Of a stretch of DNA of 64,000 nucleotides, positions 8,781 to 18,187 are shown piece by piece. How positions within the stretch are numbered: position 1 is the stretch's first letter; the number at the start of each line of letters is the position of its first letter. Made by a program: the position numbers and the translations under genes. Under the pieces are notes generated by a model. The model ran no database searches. It saw nothing but the letters and a program-made list of their open reading frames with translations, and was not told the DNA's origin. The DNA comes from Streptomyces sp. NBC_01481 (GTDB lineage: Bacteria > Actinomycetota > Actinomycetes > Streptomycetales > Streptomycetaceae), in NCBI RefSeq assembly GCF_026339995.1, contig NZ_JAPEPT010000004.1:806001-870000 (forward strand), given 5' to 3'.

Positions 8781-9008
8781 TGCGCACACTCTTCTCTCTC
8801 TGGCACGGGGACACCCCTCCACTTCAGACCTCGTGCCGCGCGAAAACTCATCGGTCCGAGCGCCGGCGATGATCGATGAATTTTTCCGCGATCCGCAGTC
8901 AATCAGTCAGAGTTGGTGTACTGCAGCCGCGAGGCCGGTCGCAGCCGGTCGAAGCCGACCGACCGCAGCTGTTGAGAACCAGAACACGAGATACCGAGGA
9001 GACCTTCG

Positions 9009-9581
9009 ATGCGCACCCTGATCAGCACCGCCTTCCTCTCGCTCGACGGCGTCGTGGAGGCCCCGGGCGGCGAGCCGGGCTACCGGAACTCCGGCTGGAC
9101 CTTCAAGGACGTCGAATTCCTCCCCGAGGCATTCGACATCAAGGGCCGGGAGCAGCAGGAAGCCACGGCGATGCTGCTGGGCCGGGCCAGCTACGAGGCG
9201 TTCAGCCCGGTCTGGCCAGAGATGGAGGACTTCGCCGACTACAAGGTGATGCCGAAGTACGTCGTCTCCACCACCCTCACCGAGGACGACCTGGTGTCGA
9301 ACTGGGGCCAGACCACGATCCTGCGGTCGCTCGAGGAGGTCGCCGCACTCAAAGTGACCGAAGGCGGCCCGATCATCATCCACGGCAGCGCCGCCCTGAA
9401 CCGCAATCTCTCGGACGCCGGCCTGATCGACCGGTACCACCTGCTCGTCTTCCCGCTCCTGCTCGGCGCTGGCAAGCGTCTGTTCAGCGACACCGACAAG
9501 GACACCCAGAAGCTGCGGCTCGTCGAGCACGAGACATACGCCAACGGCGTGCAGAAGAACGTCTTCGACGTCATCCACTGA
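9009..9581 (+). CDS. dihydrofolate reductase-like (RibD C-terminal fold) protein
   Basis: 190 residues. A GAGGAGA site precedes ATG 9009. Family signatures are LISTAFLSLDGVVEAPGGEP, TAMLLGRASYEAFSPVWPEM, GGPIIIHGSAALNRNLSDAG and LLLGAGKRLFSDTD. It is a paralogue of the gene at 8169-8780, divergent from it, with roughly 230 bp between. Such proteins often sit beside SRPBCC or VOC genes in Streptomyces; a VOC gene follows at 10028. Substrate unknown. Confidence 0.8.
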   Translation: MRTLISTAFLSLDGVVEAPGGEPGYRNSGWTFKDVEFLPEAFDIKGREQQEATAMLLGRASYEAFSPVWPEMEDFADYKVMPKYVVSTTLTEDDLVSNWGQTTILRSLEEVAALKVTEGGPIIIHGSAALNRNLSDAGLIDRYHLLVFPLLLGAGKRLFSDTDKDTQKLRLVEHETYANGVQKNVFDVIH

Positions 9582-9796
9582 TGCTCCCGCGCCCGCCCAC
9601 CCGCGTGCCGCGACGCGGAACCACCGCACGCCCCCACACCTGACACCCGTCGTAACGCCCTTGTGCCGACGCGCCACCGCGCGAAGATCTGATGGCGTGC
9701 GCCGTGGGGTGATTGCGGTCCGTTCCTGCCGATCAGAAGGCATCGGGGCCGTGTTGCGGGTCCCTGGTCTGCTTGCTCATATCCCGCACGGGACGA

Positions 9797-9931
9797 GTCA
9801 CGCGCAGCGACCGCCGCCTCACCACCACAGTGGACGGCGAGCAGCACATCACCGATCTGGCCACGGAGACCGAGGTTCGAGCCGCGTACGACGAGGGCTT
9901 CGAGATCCGCCTGGAGCCGGTGCCCCACCTC
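9797..9931 (+). pseudogene. arylamine N-acetyltransferase, C-terminal fragment
   Basis: About 45 codons (VTRSDRRLTTTVDGEQHITD, LATETEVRAAYDEGFEIRLE) resemble the extreme C-terminus of arylamine N-acetyltransferases. The catalytic Cys-His-Asp region is absent and nothing upstream restores it. The match is short, so it is tentative. Confidence 0.4.
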
Positions 9932-10027
9932 TGGGAAACCGGGTGGCCGGGTGGCGATGAGTTCCGGGCGGTGCGACGGTCCACACAACGAGCGGAGAAC
10001 CGCAGCACCGGCGACGAGGAGAGTGCA

Positions 10028-10504
10028 ATGCCCCGCATCACGCCCAATCTCTGGTTCGATACCCGGGGTGAAGAGGCCGCGAAGTTCTATGTCTCGGTCT
10101 TCCCGAACTCGAAGATCACGAACCTCTTGTACTACGGCGAGGCGGGCCCGCGCCCGGCGGGCACTGTCCTGACGGTCGACTTCGTTCTCGACGGCCAGCC
10201 GTACACCGCGATCAACGGCGGCCCCGAGTTCACCTTCGACGAGGCGATCTCGCTCCTCGTCGAATGCGCCGACCAGGAGGAGGTCGACTACTACTGGACG
10301 AAGCTGTCCGAAGGCGGCGAGGAGGGTCCGTGCGGCTGGCTGAAAGACAAGTACGGCCTGTCCTGGCAGGTCAGTCCCGCCGCGCTCGGCGAGCTGCTCA
10401 CCGACCCGGACCAGGGCCGCGCCCAGCGCGCCATGAAGGCGATGCTCGGCATGAAGAAGATCGACGTGGCCGAGCTCTACAGGGCAGCCGACGCCGAAGC
10501 GTAG
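10028..10504 (+). CDS. PhnB-like VOC-superfamily protein
   Basis: 158 residues from ATG 10028. NLWFDTRGEEAAKFYVSVFP, VDFVLDGQPYTAINGGPEFT, SLLVECADQEEVDYYWTKLS and CGWLKDKYGLSWQVSPAAL are diagnostic of the PhnB-like (3-demethylubiquinone-9 3-methyltransferase-like) VOC group. These are usually dimeric and their function is generally unproven. The frame continues upstream into the NAT-like fragment, but the ATG at the family's normal N-terminus is the credible start. Confidence 0.85.
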   Translation: MPRITPNLWFDTRGEEAAKFYVSVFPNSKITNLLYYGEAGPRPAGTVLTVDFVLDGQPYTAINGGPEFTFDEAISLLVECADQEEVDYYWTKLSEGGEEGPCGWLKDKYGLSWQVSPAALGELLTDPDQGRAQRAMKAMLGMKKIDVAELYRAADAEA

Positions 10505-10606
10505 GAACATGTCCGCCCCGCGGAGACCGCAGCGGCGCAGCGCCGCGGCGGGCGAGAGAGACCCGGCCGCGGCCGTGAGTCTCCGTAGCCCCGGTTTCGC
10601 AAGCTG

Positions 10607-10711
10607 GCCTGCACCGGCTGTGCGCTCGAGCTGGCCGTTCGCGAAGTCAATGACGCCTGCGGGATCGTCGGAAGACCGTTCGAGCTGGTGGTCCGAGACA
10701 CCGCGGCTGAT
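10607..10711 (+). pseudogene. ABC-transporter type substrate-binding protein fragment
   Basis: About 35 codons read TGCALELAVREVNDACGIVG then RPFELVVRDTAADPG. This is the N-terminal strand-helix of periplasmic-binding-protein type 1 (amide/branched-chain amino acid) sensors. It is joined directly to histidine-kinase sequence and has no signal peptide or C-terminal lobes, so it is a relic. Confidence 0.45.
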
Positions 10712-10759
10712 CCGGGTGTCGGTGGTCGTCGAGGCCTGCTCGGCGCTCTAGGTGTTGGC

Positions 10760-11320
10760 GTCGCCGAAGACGAAGTCGCCCAGGTACTGGAACACGTCGC
10801 GGTGGCCCACCATGGGGCCGCCGGTCCGGCGGGCGTCGAGCTTGCGATCGAGGCAGCCGAGGAACTCGAGGTGCACGCCGATCCGGTGCGGTTGCGTCAG
10901 GTGATCAGCAACCTGGTCTCCAACGCGGTCAGGCACACACCGAGCGGGGGCCGCGTCGTCCTGCGGTCCCGGGTGGAGGGCACAGAGCTGGTCGTGGAAG
11001 TCGCCGACTCCGGGAGTGGTATCGATGCGGCGGACCTGCCTCATGTCTTCGACCGGTTCTGGCGGGCGGACAAGTCCCGCAACCGGCAGACCGGCGGCAG
11101 CGGACTCGGGCTGGCCATCACCCGCAAACTGACCGAGGCACACCACGGCACCGTCTCGGTCGTCAGCACACCCGGCGTCGGCTCCGTGTTCACCGTCCGA
11201 CTCCCGTGCGGTGACGCCCCCGACGAAGGCGCACCACGCGGGTCATCCCCGGAGGTGAACGCCGTGCGGACACCGTGCGGTCCTGATCCGCCACGATCCG
11301 CTCGGCCATCCACCTTCTGA
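10760..11320 (+). pseudogene. sensor histidine kinase, C-terminal ATPase fragment
   Basis: The HATPase domain is nearly whole: N box (RLRQVISNLVSNAVRHTP), G1 (VADSGSGIDAADLPHVFDRF) and G2 (GGSGLGLAITRKLTEAHHGT), ending GVGSVFTVRLP near 11205. The sensor, HAMP and phospho-acceptor HisKA parts are missing. The open frame starts upstream (10688) inside the unrelated binding-protein fragment. Without the H box it cannot autophosphorylate. No response regulator is adjacent. Confidence 0.7.
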
Positions 11321-11379
11321 CAGCACCCCTTTCGCCCCGGCCTCGCACAGAGCTCTTGTCACATACCTCCTTCCCCATG

Positions 11380-11482
11380 GCGTCTTGCCTGATTCGGCGG
11401 TGAGGAGGTTGGTGCCGAGGCGGTCGAGCGGGGCCATCAGGTCCGCGCGGCTCGACTCGGTGAGGCCGACGACCGCGACCAT
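11380..11482 (-). pseudogene. FtsX/MacB-type ABC permease fragment
   Basis: A leftward frame from ATG 11482 reads MVAVVGLTESSRADLMAPLD then RLGTNLLTAESG, which resembles the periplasmic start of MacB/FtsX-like permeases. About 35 codons match before unrelated sequence. No transmembrane segments remain. Confidence 0.4.
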
Positions 11483-11490
11483 GGTTGCGG

Positions 11491-11730
11491 TGGAGAAGGA
11501 GTTCCCTCACGCCTCCGCCGCCGGTGCGACCGCGCGGGGCGTCTTCGAGGCGCCCGGCGTTCGGATACCGACCCCCGCGGCCAACAAGTCCGAGATCGGC
11601 GCTCTGATTGCCGGGTTGAAGAAGGCGCCGCAGGTGGCGAGTGTTTCCGAGCCGTTCACCAGTGGCCCGGTGAGGGGGGACGGAACGATCGCCTACGCCC
11701 AGGCCATACCGGCGCCCGTGAGGGACGGGG
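11491..11730 (+). pseudogene. MMPL/RND transporter fragment
   Basis: About 80 codons (EKEFPHASAAGATARGVFEA, then IGALIAGLKKAPQVASVSEP and FTSGPVRGDGTIAYAQAI) match the extracytoplasmic loop following the first transmembrane helix of MMPL-family lipid or drug transporters. Both ends are missing. The frame stays open to 11993 but later codons are not recognisable. It abuts the opposite-strand FtsX fragment. Confidence 0.5.
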
Positions 11731-12094
11731 CGGTCCGGCACGGATGCGACCGATGCGGACGACTGCGACAGGGCCTGTGCGGTGGACGATCTGGCCGGTG
11801 CCATCGCCGTTGGTTAGAGCGGTGTTCAGGCGTTGGTGTTGGGGGAGGAGCCGCCACCAGCTGCTATCTGCGCGAGCATCGAGCCTTCCTGCACTGGCTT
11901 GCCGCCGACTCCGCGGCTGGGCTGAAGGCCGCGGCCGAGGCTGTCCTCACGGATCCCGCCACCCGGTGGGAGGAATGCCGCACATTCGGTTGAGATACGG
12001 CTTCTTATGTCACGCTTTAACGCGTGAGTCTGGGCTGATGAAGGCTTGGGCAGTAACGGGGCTGGCGTGTCATAGCCGGCCGAGGGGGGACACG
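11731..12094. other. Region without a recognisable gene
   Basis: The tail of the MMPL-frame continues open to 11993 (LREHRAFLHWLAADSAAGLK and following) without a family match. From there to 12094 I see only the ribosome binding site of the next gene (GAGGGGGGA). Confidence 0.4.
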
Positions 12095-12700
12095 ATGAAG
12101 TGGTCGGAGCTGACACCGGGCGGGCTGTACATCATGCGGCAGCGAGACAACCGCGACCGTGAGCCGCAGCTGACGATCGTTCGGATCAGCGAGTCCCGGC
12201 GCCTGTGGCGGTGGGATGGCGAACGTGCCTATGTGGTCGTCAAGGACGCCAAACGCCCGGCTCGGACGAAGGGCATCGGTCATCTCGCCGTCCGGCCGCC
12301 GATGTCATGGCCCGCGTCAGCGGGCACGGGCGCCATGCTGAGGCGCAGCGTCCAGCGCTGGGCCAGGCCGCTCATCGTGATGCGCAGCCCGCTGCCCGAC
12401 CCCGCGGAGGAACGGAAGGTCTGGCACGACGTACCCACGTACGAGGAGGAGCTGCAGTGGTGCCTCTATGACCCGAAGGACATCGTCTGCCCTCACATAT
12501 GGCCGCACGAGTTTGAGAAGCGCATTCTCGACAGGCTGGCTGCGCTGGGTGTGGAAGGGCACGCCGCGCAGTTCCCGCCGCTGCCCCAGGACCAGCCGGA
12601 GCACACCGACCTCCACCGCGCCTCACTGCCGCTCGACATCTTCGCCGAACTCCTCGATCGCATCCCTGAGTCGTCCCGCGATGCCGGGGCCTCGCCGTGA
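12095..12700 (+). CDS. hypothetical protein, first of a coupled pair
   Basis: 201 residues. The ATG at 12095 follows an excellent GAGGGGGGA site, and the protein begins MKWSELTPGGLYIMRQRDNR. It is soluble with many Trp and Arg residues, has no signal peptide or membrane segment, and shows no motif I can name. Its stop overlaps the GTG start of the next gene by 4 bp, so the two are translationally coupled. Confidence 0.6.
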   Translation: MKWSELTPGGLYIMRQRDNRDREPQLTIVRISESRRLWRWDGERAYVVVKDAKRPARTKGIGHLAVRPPMSWPASAGTGAMLRRSVQRWARPLIVMRSPLPDPAEERKVWHDVPTYEEELQWCLYDPKDIVCPHIWPHEFEKRILDRLAALGVEGHAAQFPPLPQDQPEHTDLHRASLPLDIFAELLDRIPESSRDAGASP

Positions 12701-12963
12701 AGATCCGCGGCGCGGCCTTCGATGACCCGGCCGCGCTGGTCCGCGAGGTCGAGCGGCACCACCAGGCGCACACCCACCGCCTCGCGCACTATCTCGCGGG
12801 GGAGCTGCGTGACTTCACCGGACCCGAAGCCGTCGGAACGCTCGACGCCGGGCGGGAGCTCCAGCACGTCGTGCTCCGCGGCGGCATCGCGTACGAGCGG
12901 ATGACTCTCGCCTGGCTCGACGACGTGCTCGCCACCCTCCACCGGCTCGGTCCCGATCGCTGA
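12697..12963 (+). CDS. small hypothetical protein coupled to the preceding gene
   Basis: 88 residues beginning MKIRGAAFDDPAALVREVER. The GTG start overlaps the upstream TGA (GTGA). It is probably all-helical (HHQAHTHRLAHYLAGELRDF). No family recognised; coupling suggests the two products act together. Confidence 0.5.
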   Translation: MKIRGAAFDDPAALVREVERHHQAHTHRLAHYLAGELRDFTGPEAVGTLDAGRELQHVVLRGGIAYERMTLAWLDDVLATLHRLGPDR

Positions 12964-13069
12964 ACCGGCGCCGGCGAGCCACACGCCCCGACGGCGACGC
13001 CCTCACCCGCACCTACTGAAGTTGTCCAGCCCACAATCCTTCAACCCCCGAGCCGGAAAGGCGAACTCC

Positions 13070-14788
13070 ATGGCCGACCCGCTGCTGTTCAACCCGCGCA
13101 CCTATGACCCTGCGCACTTCGACCCCGAGACCCGCAGGCTGCTGCGCGCCACCGTTGACTGGTTCGAGGACCGTGGCAAGCGCAGGCTGATGGAGGACTA
13201 CCGCTCCCGTGCCTGGCTGGCGGACTTCCTCGCGTTCTCCGCCAAGGAAGGGCTGTTCGCGACCTTCCTCACTCCGGTCTCCGGAGCCGGGCAGAACGAC
13301 AAGCGGTGGGACACCGCTCGGATCGCCGCCCTCAATGAGATCTTCGGCTTCTACGGGCTGGACTACTGGTACGCGTGGCAAGTCACCATCCTCGGCCTCG
13401 GACCCGTCTGGCAGAGCGACAACACCGCCGCTCGCACCCGCGCAGCGGAACTCCTCTCCCAGGGTGAGGTGTTCGCCTTCGGCCTGTCCGAGAAGTCCCA
13501 CGGCGCCGACATCTACTCCACCGACATGCTGCTGGAGCCTGACGGTGACGGCGGCTTCCGGGCCAGCGGCTCCAAGTACTACATCGGCAACGGCAACGCC
13601 GCCGGGCTCGTCTCCGTCTTCGGCCGCCGCACTGACGTCGAAGGCCCCGACGGCTATGTCTTCTTCGCCGCCGCCAGCCGCCATCCGGCGTACCACCTCG
13701 TGAAGAACGTCGTCGACTCCTCGAAGTACGTCAGCGAGTTCCGCCTCGAGAACTACCCGGTCCGCGCCGACGACGTACTGCACACCGGCCGTGCCGCGTT
13801 CGACGCCGCCCTCAACACCGTCAACGTCGGCAAGTTCAACCTCTGCACCGCCTCGATAGGCATCTGCGAGCACGCGATGTACGAGGCCGTCACCCACGCG
13901 CACAACCGGATCCTCTACGGCCGCCCCGTCACCGCTTTCCCGCACGTGCGCCGCGAGCTGACCGACGCGTACGTGCGTCTCGTCGGGATGAAGCTGTTCA
14001 GCGACCGTGCTGTCGACTACTTCCGCTCCGCCGGCCCCGACGACCGGCGCTACCTGCTGTTCAACCCGATGACGAAGATGAAGGTGACCACCGAGGGGGA
14101 GAAGGTCATCGACCTGATGTGGGACGTCATCGCCGCCAAGGGGTTTGAGAAGGACACCTACTTCGCCCAGGCCGCCGCCGAGATTCGAGGGTTGCCGAAG
14201 CTGGAGGGCACAGTCCACGTCAACCTGGCGCTGATCCTCAAGTTCATGCGCAACCATCTGTTGGACCCGGCTGAGTATGCGCCCGTGCCGACCCGTCTCG
14301 ACGCGTCCGACGACGCCTTCCTCTTCCGGCAGGGACCGGCCCGCGGCCTGGGCTCCATACGCTTCCACGACTGGCGCACCGCCTACGACGCGTATGCCGA
14401 TGTGCCCAACGTCGGCCGCTTCCGGGAGCAGGCGGACGCCCTGTGCGAGTTCGTCACCACCGCAGCCCCCGGCGAGGAGCAGAGCCGCGACCTCGATCTT
14501 CTTCTCGCCGTCGGCCAGTTGTTCGCGCTGGTTGTCCACGGCCAGCTGATTCTGGAACAGGCGCGCCTGAAGAGCTTCGAGGAGGATGTTCTCGACGAAC
14601 TGTTCTCCGTCCTCGTACGCGACTTCTCCGCGCACGCCGTCGACCTGTACGGCAAGGACTCCGCCACGGCGGAACAGCAGCGCTGGGCGCTGGGCGCGGT
14701 CCGGCGCCCGGTCGTCGACGACGCCCGCACTGCCCGAGTCTGGGAGCGTGTCGAGGCACTGTCCGGGGCGTACGAGATGGCGCCGTAA
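13070..14788 (+). CDS. acyl-CoA dehydrogenase/oxidase family flavoprotein
   Basis: 572 residues from ATG 13070 (an in-frame ATG at 13022 adds 16 unmatched residues). The FAD/acyl-CoA core is evident: FAFGLSEKSHGADIYSTDML, then GFRASGSKYYIGNGNAAGLV and the C-terminal helical domain (FNLCTASIGICEHAMYEAVT, GRPVTAFPHVRRELTDAYVR). The extra C-terminal region of about 170 residues makes it longer than simple dehydrogenases and nearer the larger acyl-CoA oxidase-like group. It probably oxidises fatty acyl or related thioesters. It is monocistronic, with no beta-oxidation partners nearby. Confidence 0.85.
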   Translation: MADPLLFNPRTYDPAHFDPETRRLLRATVDWFEDRGKRRLMEDYRSRAWLADFLAFSAKEGLFATFLTPVSGAGQNDKRWDTARIAALNEIFGFYGLDYWYAWQVTILGLGPVWQSDNTAARTRAAELLSQGEVFAFGLSEKSHGADIYSTDMLLEPDGDGGFRASGSKYYIGNGNAAGLVSVFGRRTDVEGPDGYVFFAAASRHPAYHLVKNVVDSSKYVSEFRLENYPVRADDVLHTGRAAFDAALNTVNVGKFNLCTASIGICEHAMYEAVTHAHNRILYGRPVTAFPHVRRELTDAYVRLVGMKLFSDRAVDYFRSAGPDDRRYLLFNPMTKMKVTTEGEKVIDLMWDVIAAKGFEKDTYFAQAAAEIRGLPKLEGTVHVNLALILKFMRNHLLDPAEYAPVPTRLDASDDAFLFRQGPARGLGSIRFHDWRTAYDAYADVPNVGRFREQADALCEFVTTAAPGEEQSRDLDLLLAVGQLFALVVHGQLILEQARLKSFEEDVLDELFSVLVRDFSAHAVDLYGKDSATAEQQRWALGAVRRPVVDDARTARVWERVEALSGAYEMAP

Positions 14789-15896
14789 CAACGGAGCCGA
14801 CCGGGCTGTCCGCCAGCCGTGTCGCCAGGCTGGGCCGCCGTCCACTTGCGTCGGCGGCTGCCGCCGGGGCCGATTGCCCGCCGGCGACCGCCCGTCTCGG
14901 ACCGCAGGAGCCCATGGCGCTCCCCGCGGCTCCGAGCCGGCAGTCACGCCCTGGCGGAGAGGGGCGTACGGGGCAGTGCGATGGAGACCGGATGCCGAGG
15001 CGGGCGGCGAGCATCTTGGCCGGGTGAGGTTCGTCGGCGCCGATCAGCACGCCCATCTCAGGCAGCCTGACCAGGCTCTGCCAGTTGGCCGCGGAGCCGA
15101 CAGCCCCAGTCACCGCGGATCCAACACCCACTCATGTGTGCTCGCTCCAGGGGTCGCGTGAGCCGACGCGGTTACGGGCACGGGTGCTCCTCGCCCTTCG
15201 GTCCCCACGTCGTGCGTTCATCGCCGCGCGCCACCGTGCCGCACAGCAACTCGGTCGCCGGCTCGTCACTGCTGCCCCGCAGCACCGCAAGCAGCTTGTC
15301 CTCCGTCAGCCGTCCCCCGCCCGCCGCGCCGTGCGCGTCGATACGGCCGGTGGCGCCGCGGGATCCGTACGACGAGACGGGGAACAACTGAGGGTTTCGT
15401 ACGATGGGTCTCAGGGCCGGATGCCGGTCGCCGACAGCAGCTGAGGGGCGTAGCAGTCACACGCCAGGACGGTGGCCGGTGAGGCGTTCCCGGTCGGGAC
15501 CTCGATCAGTGCGGTCATGCTGCTGAGTTCCTTTAGGCCGGCTCCTGCGCACCGCCCAGCCCCAGCCCCAGCCGCTGCCGGGACTGCGGCAACCGCATCG
15601 AACCGTCTGCGGGGTTGCTCGGCCGGCCTTCCTCGAGCCGCTGCCGCCCAGCCGGTCGTCGAGGAAGGAGGCCAGGACGTACTCGGTCTTCGCGTCGCGT
15701 GCAGGTCATGGAGCGCACTTCCGGACCGGCACCGGTCAGCTGCGCCACCCCGCCCCACCCGAAGAACCAGCAGGCCGGCGGCCGACCCGGACCGCAGCCC
15801 GGCCCCATACGTCCGGGCTCCGGTAAGGGCCAACCGGCCGCCGCCGCTCCGGGGTCTGAGAGTCTTGGGTATCCGGCTACTGACGAGGAGCAGGCT
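14789..15896. other. 1.1-kb region without a convincing gene
   Basis: Both strands contain only short or overlapping frames typical of GC-rich noise. Two minus-strand stretches look slightly more protein-like: ATG 15518 to stop 15411 (35 codons, ending in CDCYAPQLLSATGIRP, with a weak GGA upstream) and codons around 15387-15172 (LTEDKLLAVLRGSSDEPATE). Neither matches a family I know. They may be relics. Confidence 0.4.
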
Positions 15897-16805
15897 GTGG
15901 CTGTTGAATTACCGGCGGACATACAGGAGCGCTGCAAAGAGCTGGGGAAGGGCGTTGGATACGCCCTGAAGGTGCTGTGCAGGCAGCTTGAGGACAACCC
16001 CCTGCTGGGCAGTCCCCTGGGGGTCCCGTCCCTGTACGTCGCGCAGATCGACGGCGAAACCTTCGAAGACTGCCCGGAACTGAACGTGCATTACGCCTAC
16101 GGCCCTCCCCAGCTGGGGGAGGGCCAGGTACAGATCCGCAGCGTCGAAGCAATACAAATGCCCACCCTCGAGCGCGAGGTGCGGGGCGACGACCAGGCGC
16201 CGGACCCCCACCTGGAAGGACGCCAGGTCACTGCCGCGTGGCAGCGGATCGAGGCGTGGCTGCGTGCCCACGCTCCCGCTTCGTACGCGTCACTTAGAGC
16301 AGGCGCGTCCGAGGGCGAGATCTCCGCGCTGGAGGACACGCTGGGCGTCCGGGTCCCGGCGGGACTCAAGGCACTGTGGTCCCTGCGCGCCGGTGTCCAC
16401 GACATGCGCGGCGCAGGGTTCCTGCTGGACGATCAGACGCTGATGGACTTGGACGCGGTGGCCGCGTTCTACCGGCAGCAGATGTTGTTTCAGCAGCGGA
16501 ACAGGGATGAAGAGTCCCCGACATGGCGGCCATCGTGGATTCCGTTCTGCTCGTTCTGGGTCGATGACCGCAGCTTCGGCCTGTACCTGGATACCGACAG
16601 CGGGCAGCTCTGCCACTTCAGCCGGTATGCGGAACGCTGGCCCAAGTACGCGTCGCTGACCGTCTACCTGGAAGAGATCGCCGACGCCCTTGACGCGCCG
16701 TCCCTCGCGTCGGGTTCCAAGCCGGGACTGGCGGGCGGAGCCCTGGTGTGGGGACCGCCGACCCATCCCGACCCGCAGAATCCGTGGGTGGCGTACACCG
16801 GGTGA
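15897..16805 (+). CDS. SMI1/KNR4 (SUKH) family protein
   Basis: 302 residues from GTG 15897, which has a GAGGAG site 6 nt upstream; the open frame extends to 15615 but that part is proline-rich noise. Residues 1-100 are an unnamed N-terminal region (DIQERCKELGKGVGYALKVL). From about 110, ASEGEISALEDTLGVRVPAG, LKALWSLRAGVHDMRG and FWVDDRSFGLYLDTDSGQLC give the SMI1/KNR4 pattern. SUKH proteins are frequent immunity proteins against nuclease toxins. The convergent neighbour is a NucA/NucB-like nuclease relic, which fits that role but does not prove it. Confidence 0.75.
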   Translation: MAVELPADIQERCKELGKGVGYALKVLCRQLEDNPLLGSPLGVPSLYVAQIDGETFEDCPELNVHYAYGPPQLGEGQVQIRSVEAIQMPTLEREVRGDDQAPDPHLEGRQVTAAWQRIEAWLRAHAPASYASLRAGASEGEISALEDTLGVRVPAGLKALWSLRAGVHDMRGAGFLLDDQTLMDLDAVAAFYRQQMLFQQRNRDEESPTWRPSWIPFCSFWVDDRSFGLYLDTDSGQLCHFSRYAERWPKYASLTVYLEEIADALDAPSLASGSKPGLAGGALVWGPPTHPDPQNPWVAYTG

Positions 16806-16825
16806 CAGCCCGGCCGCAAAGCAGA

Positions 16826-16852
16826 TGGGGACCAGCCCAAGGCTGGTCCCCA
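16826..16852. terminator. Bidirectional terminator hairpin
   Basis: TGGGGACCAGCC and its perfect complement enclose a 3-nt CAA loop. It lies between the convergent SUKH gene (stop 16805) and the nuclease gene (stop 16873), so it can serve both. Confidence 0.75.
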
Positions 16853-16872
16853 CGTGCGTTCACGTAGTGCTA

Positions 16873-18155
16873 TCAGACCTTGCGCCAGGTGCAGACGGTG
16901 TCAGCATTCGCGCAGTGCTTGAAGCCGGGGTTGCTGACAAAGACCCCGTCATCGTCCAGCAGACGCCACGACGGCGCCGGGAACTCGTGGAACGCACCCG
17001 AGTTCTGGACGTCTGGGATCGACGCCCGGCCGCAGCGCTCCTTGCCCGTGGGCCCGTTCCTGGCGGTGCGAGTGTCCGCCAGCAGACCGAAGTTGCTGCT
17101 GCCATCGCCCATCTTGTCGGCATACAGCTGGGCGCACTGGTCGCCGGACGTCACCTGATTGAGTCCGCCGGGGAAACCCCCGCTCTCGTGGGTGGTGGCC
17201 ATGGCGTACTCGTCGCAGGACAAGGTGCCCAGCGCCGCATCGGCCGGGTGCTTGGCCCAGCCCTTCGGACAAACTTTGCCGCGACTGTCCGCTGACGACC
17301 ACGGTTCGCCCTTGTCGTTCTTCACCGTGGTGTCCGGGCCGAGGTAGTGCAGGAGGGAGTCCCACTTCACCGAGCCGGCGTGGTCGGGCATCTTCTCCTG
17401 CATCAGCCAGTAATAGGCACCGGCAGCGGGGTAGAAGTTGGTGTCGACGGTGTAGGTCGGCTTGAAGAACGGCAGCACGCAGCCGGGCGCGCTGCTCTTG
17501 AGGAGGTCGTCGCAGCGCGGGGCGAGTTCCCTGACGCGCACGTCACCGCTGGTTCCGAAGTCAGCGGTCGCACGCGCGGTAGCGCTGGCATCGACGCTGC
17601 CGGTGATCGACCAGCCCAGATCGATGATCTCCTTGCCCGTACCGGACCAGGTCGTCTGCACTCTGCCCCAGCGACCGCCGTACGGGCCCGCTTCCGAGGC
17701 GATCCAGTGCGCGTCAGACGGGTTGTTCTGGTTGTCCGCCCACTTGGTGGACGACGTCACGCAGGAGTTGCACGCCGTGCCCACGTTCCACTTCAGGGTC
17801 ACGCCCTTCAGCGCGGCGTCGATGTGATCCGGCACCAGCACGATCTGCTGATCGAACTCACCGAAGTCGGATCCGCTGTCACCCTTCTTCCTTGCGTTAC
17901 CGGCCGCGCCGTCTACGCGTGCAGGACGGGCACCCGGACGCGGTACCCGCTCCCGCCGCAGCCGTCTTGGTGAAGGCTGCCGCGTTGGCCGCAGCACCCC
18001 CGCCCAGCTGGGCTGGGCCCCTGGACAGCAAGTCTTCCCTTGCCTTTCAGGGCGTCGGCGACGTCCTGCGCGGACGAGAACACAATCTGTGCGGCGATGT
18101 TGTCCTGAACGGTCCGCGCCAGGTTGTCCGGCGCCGTCACCACCGGATCAGCGGA
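16873..18155 (-). pseudogene. NucA/NucB-type deoxyribonuclease protein, 5' end frameshifted
   Basis: The 3' 374 codons carry the NucA/NucB core, CPKGWAKHPADAALGTLSCD then EYAMATTHESGGFPGG. This is the conserved DEY-x-x-A-[ST]-T region of secreted or toxin-linked DNases. Upstream lies a cysteine-containing domain (VGTACNSCVTSSTKWADNQN). The preceding part is in another frame (about 18155-17990: DNLARTVQDNIAAQIVFSSA, QDVADALKGKGRLAVQG), and no signal peptide can be assembled. An IS5-like transposase tail lies just beyond, so the 5' end seems to have been lost by insertion and deletion. A SUKH gene stands convergent at the 3' side. Confidence 0.6.
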
Positions 18156-18187
18156 AAGCTCGGCCGTGACGGCCGCTACTGCCGGGC

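Noticed and set aside
10532..10546. GCGGCGC-A-GCGCCGC after the VOC gene as a terminator
   Set aside because: The loop is too small and the stem too short; such GC palindromes occur by chance here.
13013..14947. Very long minus-strand reading frame of 644 codons
   Set aside because: It is the antisense of the acyl-CoA dehydrogenase gene, whose conserved motifs are on the plus strand; composition is typical of GC-rich shadow frames.
15411..15518. 35-codon minus-strand peptide ending CDCYAPQLLSATGIRP, faintly like a lasso-peptide leader motif
   Set aside because: It stops right after the motif, leaving no core peptide, and there is no cyclase, leader peptidase or RRE gene in the window.
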